From the IMG/VR virus record IMGVR_UViG_3300020436_000053, positions 1 to 30,391 of that record: DNA of 30,391 nucleotides. One strand, written 5' to 3'. The DNA is from a virus. The notes beneath the pieces were generated by a model that saw nothing but the letters and a program-made list of their open reading frames with translations, made no database searches and had not been told where the DNA came from. The translations under genes and the position numbers were made by a program. Positions 1 through 5,978 of the stretch are shown one piece after another (position 1 is the first letter of the stretch; each line of letters begins with the position of its first letter).

Positions 1-285
1 TCTGTTGATAACGAAATTGAGGCTGTCTGGAGTGTCGATAATGAAGATTACGACTTAACATTAGAATCTGGTGTAACAGTACCAGTTTGGATTATGAGTG
101 CAAATATTAATGCAGATTTTGATATCGAAGCATTAATTGAAGATGAAGGTGCAGATACATATAAAGGTTTAGATATCGGTGTTGATTATACTTTATCATC
201 TTTTTTAATGTTAGAAGTTGATACTGGTGTAGACAATGATTGGGAAATGGAAGATATTAAATTATCAGCAACCCTTTCATTCTAA
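1..285 (+). CDS. C-terminal part of a beta-barrel outer-membrane-like protein (5' end outside window)
   Basis: The frame is open from base 1 and closes at TAA 283-285, giving 94 visible residues; the start lies upstream of the window. The visible part has alternating short polar and hydrophobic stretches, many Asp/Glu, and ends in LSATLSF. A last strand with a C-terminal Phe is the signature recognised by the BAM machinery in Gram-negative outer-membrane barrels. This would fit a porin-like protein or a phage-encoded outer-membrane protein. An intrinsic terminator follows 9 bases after the stop, so this is the last gene of its transcript. The family cannot be named from this fragment; a virion beta-rich protein is an alternative. 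Confidence 0.55.
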   Translation, partial: SVDNEIEAVWSVDNEDYDLTLESGVTVPVWIMSANINADFDIEALIEDEGADTYKGLDIGVDYTLSSFLMLEVDTGVDNDWEMEDIKLSATLSF

Positions 286-293
286 AGTTTTAG

Positions 294-319
294 AAACCCC
301 ATAGCAATATGGGGTTTTT
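294..319 (+). terminator. Intrinsic terminator after the beta-barrel-like gene
   Basis: A perfect 10-bp stem, AAACCCCATA (294-303) with TATGGGGTTT (308-317), is closed by a GCAA tetraloop (GNRA class) and runs into a T stretch at 315-319. It sits 9 bases after the stop codon, so it should end transcription from upstream. Its T tract overlaps the first base of the late promoter element at 319-326. Confidence 0.88.
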
Positions 320-326
320 ATAAATA
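319..326 (+). promoter_or_regulatory. T4-type late promoter element TATAAATA
   Basis: An exact TATAAATA lies 20 bases before the ATG at 346, directly abutting the terminator of the previous gene. In T4 this octamer is the whole late-promoter recognition element, read by gp55-RNA polymerase with gp33 and the gp45 clamp. The placement just after a terminator and just before a ribosome-binding site supports a real promoter. Confidence 0.7.
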
Positions 327-345
327 TTATATTATGGAGATTAAA

Positions 346-648
346 ATGGATTTAAATAAAACAGGACATAAACATTTATTAGAATTTCAAGAATTGATAT
401 ATCACATATTAAATGCACACAATGAAGAAATGAGTATGGAAGGTGAATTAGATATGGGAACTGGTATTAATATTCAAGCAGCAGTTCTCTTGAAAACAGC
501 TATGGAATTATATGCTATTCATTTTCCAAAAGATGAAGATGTTTTAAGAATATTAGATGTAGCAAAAAGTTCTATATCACAAGTTAGAAATAGAATAGAT
601 GCTGAAATTGATTGGAAAAATATAAATTCTAATCAAACATATCACTAG
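346..648 (+). CDS. Hypothetical protein, 100 residues, predicted helical
   Basis: I do not recognise this protein. The ATG at 346 was chosen because GGAG at 336-339 gives it a 6-base spacing; the in-frame ATG at 334 would place the Shine-Dalgarno inside the gene. The sequence is mostly helix-forming: an N-terminal part with HKHLLEFQELIYHIL, a central acidic segment with several Met, and a C-terminal helix with IRDxE-like spacing (SQVRNRIDAEIDW). It has no Cys, no membrane segment and no known catalytic motif. A TATAAATA element lies just upstream, so it is probably a late gene and monocistronic, since the next gene is 109 bases away with its own candidate promoter. Confidence 0.8.
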   Translation: MDLNKTGHKHLLEFQELIYHILNAHNEEMSMEGELDMGTGINIQAAVLLKTAMELYAIHFPKDEDVLRILDVAKSSISQVRNRIDAEIDWKNINSNQTYH

Positions 649-663
649 TTACATTTATGTAAC
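648..663 (+). terminator. Weak hairpin after the 100-residue ORF
   Basis: GTTACAT (648-654) and ATGTAAC (657-663) form a perfect 7-bp inverted repeat with a 2-base centre, overlapping the last base of the TAG stop. A T6 run occurs only at 674-679, so this is a poor intrinsic terminator and may be only an mRNA 3'-end hairpin. Confidence 0.35.
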
Positions 664-700
664 ACATATAAACTTTTTTCAATTTATTTTAAAAAAAGTA

Positions 701-728
701 TTGTATTTTCCTCAAAAAGTATTATATT
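701..728 (+). promoter_or_regulatory. Candidate sigma70-type promoter
   Basis: TTGTAT (701-706) and TATATT (723-728) are separated by 16 bases, ahead of the strong Shine-Dalgarno GAGGAG and the ATG at 758. A second possible -10, TATTAT at 731-736, lies next to it. The gap has no late-promoter octamer. The match is weaker than the two promoters at 2804 and 4917, and AT-rich DNA gives such matches by chance. Confidence 0.35.
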
Positions 729-757
729 AGTATTATATTAATGAGGAGATATAATTA

Positions 758-1153
758 ATGGATTTTACATACGACGATAATACTTTTTCTGATTTACACA
801 AAGAAGTTCATGGTTGGAGACCAAGTAATTCTTTGATGGTAGAATGGAATGAGCGTACACCTCGTCAAAAACAAGAGTTATGGAATGCTCTTTGTGATCA
901 ATTAGAAGATGTTATGGCAGAAGAAAAAGCTGCCCATGAACGTAAACTTGCAGCTTTTGAAAAGCTTGTTGGGTATAATATGCGTCTTGGTGCTTCTACT
1001 CGTAAAGATGCCATTCGTTGGATATTTGATGCGGAAGATATATCTTTTGATGATCCAGGTTATGCATGTTGGTTATTTGGACTTCCATATAGTCCTTATG
1101 AAGATGAATTTAGATCAATCAAACTTGAAAACATGGGTAACATTTTCAAATGA
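758..1153 (+). CDS. Conserved marine-phage protein of unknown function, 131 residues
   Basis: The start follows a clear Shine-Dalgarno (ATGAGGAG, about 9 bases upstream). The N-terminal motif YDDNTFSDLHKEVHGWRP resembles, from memory, a family of small tailed-phage proteins with YDxxTxSDLYKDxYGxRP; no function is known to me. The middle (about residues 30-70) is a charged helix, and the end is rich in aromatic and acidic residues. Six of its eight Arg codons are CGT, whereas most genes in the window use AGA almost exclusively, which may mean more recent acquisition. It begins a run of six tightly packed small genes ending with the cell-wall hydrolase, and its stop overlaps the next start (ATGA). 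Confidence 0.85.
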   Translation: MDFTYDDNTFSDLHKEVHGWRPSNSLMVEWNERTPRQKQELWNALCDQLEDVMAEEKAAHERKLAAFEKLVGYNMRLGASTRKDAIRWIFDAEDISFDDPGYACWLFGLPYSPYEDEFRSIKLENMGNIFK

Positions 1154-1344
1154 TAAAAGAACCCGAAAGATATTATGAATGGATTCTCTGGCGATTACGT
1201 CAAGAGAAACCAGAAACTCCACTTTCAAAGTTAGAGTTAAAGGATTTATTATATAAAGTTTCTAATAGAGTTGAAATATTAGAAGATCAAATTACATTGT
1301 TAAAAAAAGAGATAGCAGAGTTAAAAGATGCAAGTACTAATTAA
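1150..1344 (+). CDS. Small coiled-coil protein, 64 residues
   Basis: I do not recognise the family. The start overlaps the previous stop as ATGA, typical of translational coupling. The N-terminal half is rich in Trp, Arg and Tyr (YYEWILWRLRQ); the C-terminal half, about residues 33-60, has a heptad pattern (VEILEDQITLLKKEIAELK) predicting a short coiled coil, so the protein may oligomerise or dock on a partner. Its last 17 bases overlap the next gene in another frame. No catalytic or membrane feature is visible. Confidence 0.75.
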   Translation: MIKEPERYYEWILWRLRQEKPETPLSKLELKDLLYKVSNRVEILEDQITLLKKEIAELKDASTN

Positions 1345-1513
1345 TATCTTTCAAACTCTCATGGACGAAGCCTCCTCCCGCCCTTTCATTTTTCTCCTCG
1401 TTTTGATATTGGGAGGCTGGCTTCTTTTTCAAAGAACTTATGTTACTATAGTGATAGTAGTGTTATTGTATTTTACTTATTATATGGGCGATTATTATGG
1501 ATTCACAAACTAG
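1328..1513 (+). CDS. Small two-helix membrane protein, possible holin
   Basis: The protein has 61 residues. After an N-terminal amphipathic stretch come two hydrophobic segments, about residues 20-35 (FIFLLVLILGGWLLF) and 38-52 (YVTIVIVVLLYFTYY), parted by a short QRT turn. Size, two helices and a location 560 bases before a secreted cell-wall hydrolase fit a class II-like holin, but no family motif proves this. The gene overlaps both neighbours by 17 bases. An in-frame ATG at 1361 could give a 50-residue form. Unusually, a G+C-rich inverted repeat with a T5 tail lies inside the gene at 1367-1429. Confidence 0.6.
   Translation: MQVLINIFQTLMDEASSRPFIFLLVLILGGWLLFQRTYVTIVIVVLLYFTYYMGDYYGFTN
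1367..1429 (+). promoter_or_regulatory. Terminator-like hairpin inside the small membrane-protein gene
   Basis: GAAGCC (1367-1372) pairs with GGCTTC (1419-1424) and CCTCCC (1374-1379) pairs with GGGAGG (1411-1416). This gives a 12-bp stem with a 1x2 internal loop and a 31-base terminal loop. T5 (1425-1429) follows at once. The G+C-rich arms stand out in AT-rich surroundings. It could attenuate transcription into the downstream genes or stabilise an RNA 3' end; no function is proven. Confidence 0.45.
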
Positions 1514-1721
1514 ATTAAAATTAATAAAAAAAGTTGGTAAAAAGTTTAACAGTAAAATTAGAAGAAACCAACGTATAAAAAGAACTGAAACAAAATATTA
1601 TGATGGATATAATTTTGATCGTTTCAATATTAATCATTATACTGACGCATCAAAATATGCTGAACAGCATTATGGTGACAGATACTATCAAACTACTAGA
1701 TTAGATAACGATTGGGATTGA
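1497..1721 (+). CDS. Hypothetical small basic protein, 74 residues
   Basis: I do not recognise the family. The first third is strongly basic (RLKLIKKVGKK then SKIRRNQRIKR), which could bind nucleic acid. The remainder is rich in Tyr, Asp and Asn and ends acidic (RLDNDWD). The start overlaps the previous gene by 17 bases; the stop is followed after one base by the next ATG, so it is part of the same translational string. There is no Cys, no membrane segment and no enzyme motif. Confidence 0.7.
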   Translation: MDSQTRLKLIKKVGKKFNSKIRRNQRIKRTETKYYDGYNFDRFNINHYTDASKYAEQHYGDRYYQTTRLDNDWD

Positions 1722-1722
1722 T

Positions 1723-2073
1723 ATGTCATCACATTTATTACCTGTTTATTTTACAACTACTAAATATAATCGTAAACAGAAAAAAAGAAAATTTACTAAG
1801 GCTCATCAAGATCACGAAAAGTGGTTAAAAAAGATGGGTGTTAAAAAACTTTCTGAATCTGACAAAAAAGATTTGTATGATATACCAAATTATTCAGAAA
1901 ATAAATCTAAATATAAAACTTCAGATAAAATACCCGGTAATGGAACTTCTAAAGATAAACAAGAATATACTGGTACAAAAATTATGGGTATCGCAACTAT
2001 GCACAAATCTAACATGGTACCAGTAACTAATAAAAAAGCAGCAGAAGATATATCCAAAATGAGGAGAGGATAA
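1723..2073 (+). CDS. Conserved marine-phage protein with C-terminal MHKSN motif, 116 residues
   Basis: The N-terminal 40 residues are rich in Lys/Arg (KYNRKQKKRKFTKA) with a helix ending WLKKMGVKK. The C-terminal part carries YTG, then IMGIATMHKSNMVPV, then AAEDISKMRRG at the end. I recall this C-terminal pattern from many marine podo- and myoviruses, where the protein is uncharacterised; this is memory, not a search result. The low-complexity Lys/Ser/Asp centre is probably disordered. The stop overlaps the start of the hydrolase gene (TAATG), and the end of this gene supplies that gene's Shine-Dalgarno (GAGGAGAGG). Confidence 0.85.
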   Translation: MSSHLLPVYFTTTKYNRKQKKRKFTKAHQDHEKWLKKMGVKKLSESDKKDLYDIPNYSENKSKYKTSDKIPGNGTSKDKQEYTGTKIMGIATMHKSNMVPVTNKKAAEDISKMRRG

Positions 2074-2546
2074 TGAATATCTTATCAAACATAATAAATG
2101 CATTAATATTAATGTTGTTTATTGTGATAACAGTACAGGCAAAACAAATAGATGAAAAACAATTAAAGTGTTTAGCGCTTAACATATATCACGAGGCAAG
2201 ATCGGAACCACCAGTTGGTAGATATGCCGTGGCATGGGTTACTCTAAACAGAGTAGAACATGAAAAATTTAGAGACACAATCTGTAAAGTAGTTTATCAA
2301 CCTGGTCAATTTAGTTGGACAGAAGATGGTAAAAGTGATAAAGCATATGAAAAAGAAGCATTTAAAGAAGCCATGAAAATAGCTGAAGATGTTTATTATG
2401 CAAAAGAAGATGGTAAAATAGATCCTACAGATGGTGCAACTTTTTATCATGCTGTGTATGTTAAACCCAAGTGGAGACATAGTATGTCAAGTAGTATTAA
2501 AATTGGTAAACATATTTTTTATAGATGGGACGGTACATGGAAATAA
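2073..2546 (+). CDS. SleB/CwlJ-type cell-wall hydrolase with signal peptide (probable endolysin)
   Basis: This 157-residue protein belongs by motif to the Hydrolase_2 (SleB/CwlJ) family of peptidoglycan hydrolases. Residues 1-23 form a hydrophobic signal sequence with a plausible cleavage after VQA, so it should reach the periplasm by Sec or act as a signal-anchor-release enzyme. Residues 35-62 hold the hallmark LALNIYHEAR...AVAWVTLNRV, with Glu41 the expected catalytic acid. CKVVYQPGQFSW (71-82) and TDGATFYHA (119-127) are further family motifs. The start has a strong Shine-Dalgarno and overlaps the previous stop. The most likely role is host lysis at the end of infection; a virion-associated role is less likely because of the signal sequence. 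Confidence 0.9.
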   Translation: MNILSNIINALILMLFIVITVQAKQIDEKQLKCLALNIYHEARSEPPVGRYAVAWVTLNRVEHEKFRDTICKVVYQPGQFSWTEDGKSDKAYEKEAFKEAMKIAEDVYYAKEDGKIDPTDGATFYHAVYVKPKWRHSMSSSIKIGKHIFYRWDGTWK

Positions 2547-2800
2547 AACATAATGGTGACTTTGGTGAATACAAATTACATAAACAACATAAAATATCAG
2601 AGTATTTAGAAAATGAAGCTACAGATTGGGTTATGGGTTCTATTGAAGATCATTTTCAAGCTGAAATAAAAGAATTAACCATACAACAAATTGAAGAAGT
2701 TGTAAAAGAATATGAAAATTGTGATGATCAATATATTGCAATGGCTCTTAGAAATTCAATATCTCAGTGGGAAAATGATAACGACCAATATGTACTTTAA
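2537..2800 (+). CDS. Hypothetical acidic protein, 87 residues
   Basis: The product is acidic and helical (EIKELTIQQIEEVVKEYENC), ending SISQWENDNDQYVL. From memory it resembles a small uncharacterised family in marine T4-like phages with a C-terminal NxxxxWExDxD pattern, but I cannot name it. The ATG at 2537 was chosen because GGGACGG lies just upstream and the overlap with the hydrolase is then only 10 bases; an ATG at 2525 (four residues longer) is possible. It is the last gene before a strong promoter at 2804. Confidence 0.7.
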   Translation: MEIKHNGDFGEYKLHKQHKISEYLENEATDWVMGSIEDHFQAEIKELTIQQIEEVVKEYENCDDQYIAMALRNSISQWENDNDQYVL

Positions 2801-2803
2801 TAC

Positions 2804-2832
2804 TTTACAAACTATAAAATTTATTGTATAAT
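2804..2832 (+). promoter_or_regulatory. Strong sigma70-type promoter, predicted leaderless
   Basis: TTTACA (2804-2809), a 17-base spacer and a perfect TATAAT (2827-2832). The pattern TTTACAAA.TATAAAA is shared with the promoter at 4917-4945, which supports a phage-wide early or middle promoter read by host sigma70 polymerase. Transcription should start at about 2839, which is the A of the downstream ATG. Confidence 0.85.
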
Positions 2833-2838
2833 ATTATT

Positions 2839-3540
2839 ATGAAAAAAACAGTTAACTTAACATTTTACACAAAAGAAAATGAGCAATTAGTGGAAATGTT
2901 TTCGCCTGATTTAATGAAAAAGTTTATTCCAAACTGGTTCAAAGGTTTAAAACATACACCTGGTGTAACAATGAATAATTGTCCAGGTTTTGTAGATTTT
3001 TTACAATCTAGTATTGCTATTCCACTTTGGTCTGATTATAAGATAACTTATGAAAAAAGTATAATATTAGATGTTGAATGTCCTGGTGCAAATACTAGTA
3101 ATAATATACAAGAGTACATACAACAACATACACCGAATCAATGGAACTTTGCATATAAAGACAGTTGTCACGTAAAACTTATGAGTCCATGGTTAGTAAA
3201 ATCAGATACAGATATTGATTTTATGATGCATGATCCAACATGGCATAAAGAAAAACAAATGGGTATATACACATTAGTTCCAGGTATAGTTAATTTTAGA
3301 TATCAACCCAGTACTGCAATAAATATGTTTTTAACTCCATCTGAAAAATCAAAAACTATAGAATTTGAAGCAGGTGCACTAATGGCATATTTAACACCAC
3401 TTGGTAATGTAAATTTAAAAATTAAAACAGAATTAATAAGTCATGAAAGATGGAATCAAATGTTGAAACATAGATTTTCGTTTACAAATTTAGCACAAAA
3501 AACTAAAAAATTTATAATGAGGAGAAACAATGGCTATTAA
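2839..3540 (+). CDS. Conserved marine T4-like phage protein of unknown function, 233 residues
   Basis: The ATG at 2839 is chosen over the TTG at 2824 because the latter lies inside the -10 region of the promoter. No Shine-Dalgarno precedes it, and the predicted transcription start coincides with the ATG, so the message may be leaderless. Features include FYTKEN near the start, IPNWFKGL (about 30-37), NCPGFVDF (about 48-55), IAIPLWSDY (about 60-68) and, after a gap, KLMSPWLVKS and YTLVPGIVNF. I recall this layout from uncharacterised cyanophage and pelagiphage proteins (perhaps related to DUF6065); function unknown. It overlaps the next gene by 11 bases. Confidence 0.85.
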   Translation: MKKTVNLTFYTKENEQLVEMFSPDLMKKFIPNWFKGLKHTPGVTMNNCPGFVDFLQSSIAIPLWSDYKITYEKSIILDVECPGANTSNNIQEYIQQHTPNQWNFAYKDSCHVKLMSPWLVKSDTDIDFMMHDPTWHKEKQMGIYTLVPGIVNFRYQPSTAINMFLTPSEKSKTIEFEAGALMAYLTPLGNVNLKIKTELISHERWNQMLKHRFSFTNLAQKTKKFIMRRNNGY

Positions 3541-4675
3541 AAGAAAAAAGATAATTAGAAAAATACCCAAAACAGGTTTAAATGCAGTACCTTTTGATAA
3601 AGGTTTCCAAAGTACTTTACATTATTTTCAATACAATATTGAAAAGAAAGAAGTCGGTGATATAGTTAAAACTTATATTAAAAATAATTATAGTAAAAGT
3701 GATGCACGTTTTATACTATCTAATCCTGATTGGAAATTTTCAACTTATTCACATTATGGTTGTGTTGCATATTGGTTAAATACAAATACTATATTTGAAC
3801 AAGATATACATTGTAAAAAAATGTCACAAGATATTCTTGATGGATATGTTACATCATTTAAAAATTATTTAACTGAATTGATTGAACCAGGTAAAATTCT
3901 TTTAGAAGAAAAAAAATTAAAAGAAAAAGAAAAAGGTAATGTAGTAGTATTATCACCACAACAAAGATTGCAGAACAAAATTGGTGATACAATTATACAA
4001 GATTTACTCGAACTAGAAGATCAATGGATCGAGGGTAAAGAAACATCATTAAATGTTTATGAACAATTTAAGTTATATGGGTTAAGTGGTTCAGCCACTT
4101 TACCTGTACAGACGATGGTTGAGGGTTGGTTACTTGATTATGAAGATGCATTTTATAAAAGATGTGATCAAGCTGTTGAAGGTTATGCACATTTGAATAG
4201 ATCAGAACTCAACCGTCGTATAAATGAATGTCATAGTATGTTAAATGATTTATCAAAGATAAAACTAGCTACAAAAGCTCTAAGAAAAGTAAAAATCAAA
4301 AAAGTAAAATCAGCTGACAAACAAGTTAAAAATCTTAAATACAAAAAAGAAGATAATGATTTTAAAATAGTTTCAATTAATCCAGTACAAGTTATTGGCA
4401 GTGTAATGTTATATACATTTAATACAAAATATAAAGTATTAACACAATATATAACCCAAGCTGGCACTGGATTTGAAATATCTGGTTCAACTATCAAAAA
4501 TTTTAGTAAAGAAGATAGTCGATCTATTAAATTAAGAAAACCAGATCAAATATTACCCATTGTATTGAGTAAATCACAAACTCAAATAAACAAAGAATGG
4601 GATAAATTAACCACAAAAACATTTAAACCAAATGGCAGACTAAACAAAGAAACAATATTATTGAGAGTCAAATGA
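3530..4675 (+). CDS. Conserved T4-like marine phage protein of unknown function, 381 residues
   Basis: A GAGGAG Shine-Dalgarno at about 3520 serves this start. The protein has a basic N-terminus, an acidic/helical middle (about residues 140-230), a Lys-rich linker (about 245-285) and a beta-rich C-terminal part, including VQVIGSVMLYTFNTKYK and GFEISGSTIKNF and ending NGRLNKETILLRVK. The C-terminal half resembles, from memory, a large uncharacterised protein of T4-like cyanophages encoded beside gp33. The position in an operon with gp33 and next to gp32 suggests a role in replication or transcription, but nothing in the sequence proves it. Its stop overlaps the gp33 start (ATGA). Confidence 0.85.
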   Translation: MAIKRKKIIRKIPKTGLNAVPFDKGFQSTLHYFQYNIEKKEVGDIVKTYIKNNYSKSDARFILSNPDWKFSTYSHYGCVAYWLNTNTIFEQDIHCKKMSQDILDGYVTSFKNYLTELIEPGKILLEEKKLKEKEKGNVVVLSPQQRLQNKIGDTIIQDLLELEDQWIEGKETSLNVYEQFKLYGLSGSATLPVQTMVEGWLLDYEDAFYKRCDQAVEGYAHLNRSELNRRINECHSMLNDLSKIKLATKALRKVKIKKVKSADKQVKNLKYKKEDNDFKIVSINPVQVIGSVMLYTFNTKYKVLTQYITQAGTGFEISGSTIKNFSKEDSRSIKLRKPDQILPIVLSKSQTQINKEWDKLTTKTFKPNGRLNKETILLRVK

Positions 4676-4908
4676 TAGAACAAAATTTTCTTACAAAAAA
4701 TAAATTTACTAAACTGATTGAAAAAACGGTAACAGATTTAAATGTTCCATATATGGAAGCAATACTTCATGTATGTGAAAAAAATGATATCGAACCAGAA
4801 GATGTAAAAAAATTTATTTCACCAGTCATTAAAGGTAAAGTAGAAGCAGAGGCAATGGAGCTTAATTACTTACCCAAAATGAATACTTTAGATAGTGCTT
4901 TTTCTTAA
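4672..4908 (+). CDS. gp33: Late transcription coactivator gp33
   Basis: This 78-residue protein matches the conserved part of T4 gp33 (112 residues): helix NKFTKLIEKTV, then VPYMEAILHVCEKNDIEP, KFISPVIKGKVEAEA and the ending NTLDSAFS. In T4, gp33 binds the beta-flap of RNA polymerase and, through its hydrophobic/acidic C-terminus, the gp45 sliding clamp, coupling late transcription to replication. The C-terminal TLDxxF here fits such a clamp-binding tail. It lacks the first roughly 30 residues of the T4 protein. It is coupled to the upstream gene by ATGA overlap and so should come from the promoter at 2804. The exact TATAAATA elements elsewhere in the window are its expected targets. Confidence 0.92.
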   Translation: MIEQNFLTKNKFTKLIEKTVTDLNVPYMEAILHVCEKNDIEPEDVKKFISPVIKGKVEAEAMELNYLPKMNTLDSAFS

Positions 4909-4916
4909 AAAAAGTG

Positions 4917-4945
4917 TTTACAAAGTATAAAAAATGTAGTATAAT
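4917..4945 (+). promoter_or_regulatory. Strong sigma70-type promoter for gp32
   Basis: TTTACA (4917-4922), a 17-base spacer and a perfect TATAAT (4940-4945). It starts 8 bases after the gp33 stop. The upstream half of its spacer (AAGTATAAAA) is nearly identical to that of the promoter at 2804, so both belong to one class. The predicted start at about 4952 gives gp32 a leader of about 74 bases. Confidence 0.88.
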
Positions 4946-4961
4946 AATACTATATATTATG

Positions 4962-4982
4962 TGTTCCGCTTATACAGGAACA
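4962..4982 (+). promoter_or_regulatory. Leader hairpin of the gp32 mRNA, candidate autoregulatory element
   Basis: TGTTCC (4962-4967) pairs with GGAACA (4977-4982) across a 9-base loop, from -64 to -44 relative to the gp32 ATG. T4 gp32 represses its own translation by nucleating on a pseudoknot at a comparable distance upstream and then coating an unstructured AU-rich stretch. The following 30 bases here are also AU-rich and carry the direct repeat ATATTTCAG at 4986-4994 and 4998-5006. No convincing pseudoknot partner for the loop was found. Confidence 0.5.
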
Positions 4983-5025
4983 TTTATATTTCAGTTAATA
5001 TTTCAGCAATACGGAGAAACATACA

Positions 5026-5931
5026 ATGTCGTTTTCTAATTTAAAAAGAAATAGAGATCAAATCTCAAAATTACTCAAAGCTGCGGAATCAAATAGCGGT
5101 TCGAGTGAAAAAAAATCCTACGTAGATGATAGAATATGGAAACCAACAGTAGATCAAGCTGGTAATGGTTATTCTGTTATTCGTTTTTTACCTGCAAGTG
5201 AGGGTGCAGAATTACCTTGGGTAAGATTTTGGGATCACGGATTCAAAGGTCCTACTGGTTTATGGTATATTGAAAATTCTTTAACATCTATCGGTCAAGC
5301 AGATCCAGTAGGTGAATTAAATTCAAGATTATGGAATTCTGGTAATGATGCTGATAAAGAAAAAGCAAGAAATCAAAAACGTAGATTACACTATGTAACA
5401 AACATTTTTGTAAAATCTGATCCAGGTAATCCAACAAATGAAGGTAAAGTTTTTATCTTTAAATTTGGTAAAAAAATCTTTGATAAAATCATGGACGTAA
5501 TGCAACCACAATTTGCAGATGAAGATCCAATTAATCCATTTGATTTTTGGGAGGGTGCAGATTTTAAACTAAAAATCAGAAATGTAGAAGGTTATCGTAA
5601 TTATGATAAATCAGAATTTGCAGGTCAATCTGCTTTATCTGAAGATGATACTAAACTTGAAGATGTCTACAACAAAATGTATGGTTTAAAAGAATTTGTT
5701 GATCCTACAAACTACAAAACCTATGATGAATTGAAAGAAAAACTCAATAGAGTTTTGGGTGAGGATACTGTTTCAATGGGCGCACCAACTATGAAACAAG
5801 AAATTCAAATGAATGAACCAGAAATGCCTGTGCAAAATGTTACACAAATATCTGAAACACCTTCTTCAAATGAAAAAGAAGATGAAGATGATACAATGTC
5901 ATACTTTGCTAAACTTGCACAAGCACAATAA
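5026..5931 (+). CDS. gp32: Single-stranded DNA-binding protein gp32
   Basis: This 301-residue protein (T4: also 301) protects ssDNA at the replication fork and coordinates recombination and replication proteins. Visible features are the basic N-terminal LAST-type motif KRNR at 7-10 (cooperativity), IWKPTVDQAGNGYSVIRFLP starting the OB-fold core, KRRLHYVTNIFVKSDPG, GKVFIFKFGKKIFDKI and WEGADFKLKI in the core, and an acidic C-terminal tail (SNEKEDEDDTMSYFAKLAQ) for protein partners. The zinc ligands of T4 gp32 (His64, Cys77, Cys86, Cys90) are missing: the protein has no Cys at all, and the corresponding loop reads ENSLTSIGQADPVGELN. It has its own promoter, leader hairpin and GGAG Shine-Dalgarno at 5013-5016. 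It is convergent with the next gene. Confidence 0.96.
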   Translation: MSFSNLKRNRDQISKLLKAAESNSGSSEKKSYVDDRIWKPTVDQAGNGYSVIRFLPASEGAELPWVRFWDHGFKGPTGLWYIENSLTSIGQADPVGELNSRLWNSGNDADKEKARNQKRRLHYVTNIFVKSDPGNPTNEGKVFIFKFGKKIFDKIMDVMQPQFADEDPINPFDFWEGADFKLKIRNVEGYRNYDKSEFAGQSALSEDDTKLEDVYNKMYGLKEFVDPTNYKTYDELKEKLNRVLGEDTVSMGAPTMKQEIQMNEPEMPVQNVTQISETPSSNEKEDEDDTMSYFAKLAQAQ

Positions 5932-5956
5932 TAGGGTTGTTACTTAATAAACACGC

Positions 5957-5978
5957 GAGGGGCCATGGTTAGCCCCTC
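5957..5978. terminator. Hairpin between convergent genes
   Basis: GAGGGGC (5957-5963) and GCCCCTC (5972-5978) form a 7-bp G+C-rich stem with an 8-base loop between gp32 (+) and the small membrane protein (-), overlapping the latter's stop codon. No T run follows on either strand, so it is not a textbook intrinsic terminator, but its position suits a bidirectional stop or an mRNA 3'-end protector. Confidence 0.55.

Noticed and set aside
909-1178. 89-codon frame inside the 131-residue gene
   Set aside because: Out-of-frame shadow of a gene with a good Shine-Dalgarno and a recognisable N-terminal motif.
1530-1560. A-run (A AAA AAA) in the 74-residue gene as a second frameshift site
   Set aside because: Poly-A runs are common in this AT-rich DNA, and no downstream alternative frame or stem of interest follows.
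2244-2480. 78-codon - strand frame opposite the hydrolase
   Set aside because: It is Phe/Ile/Cys-rich with no start signal, and the + strand gene is clearly real.
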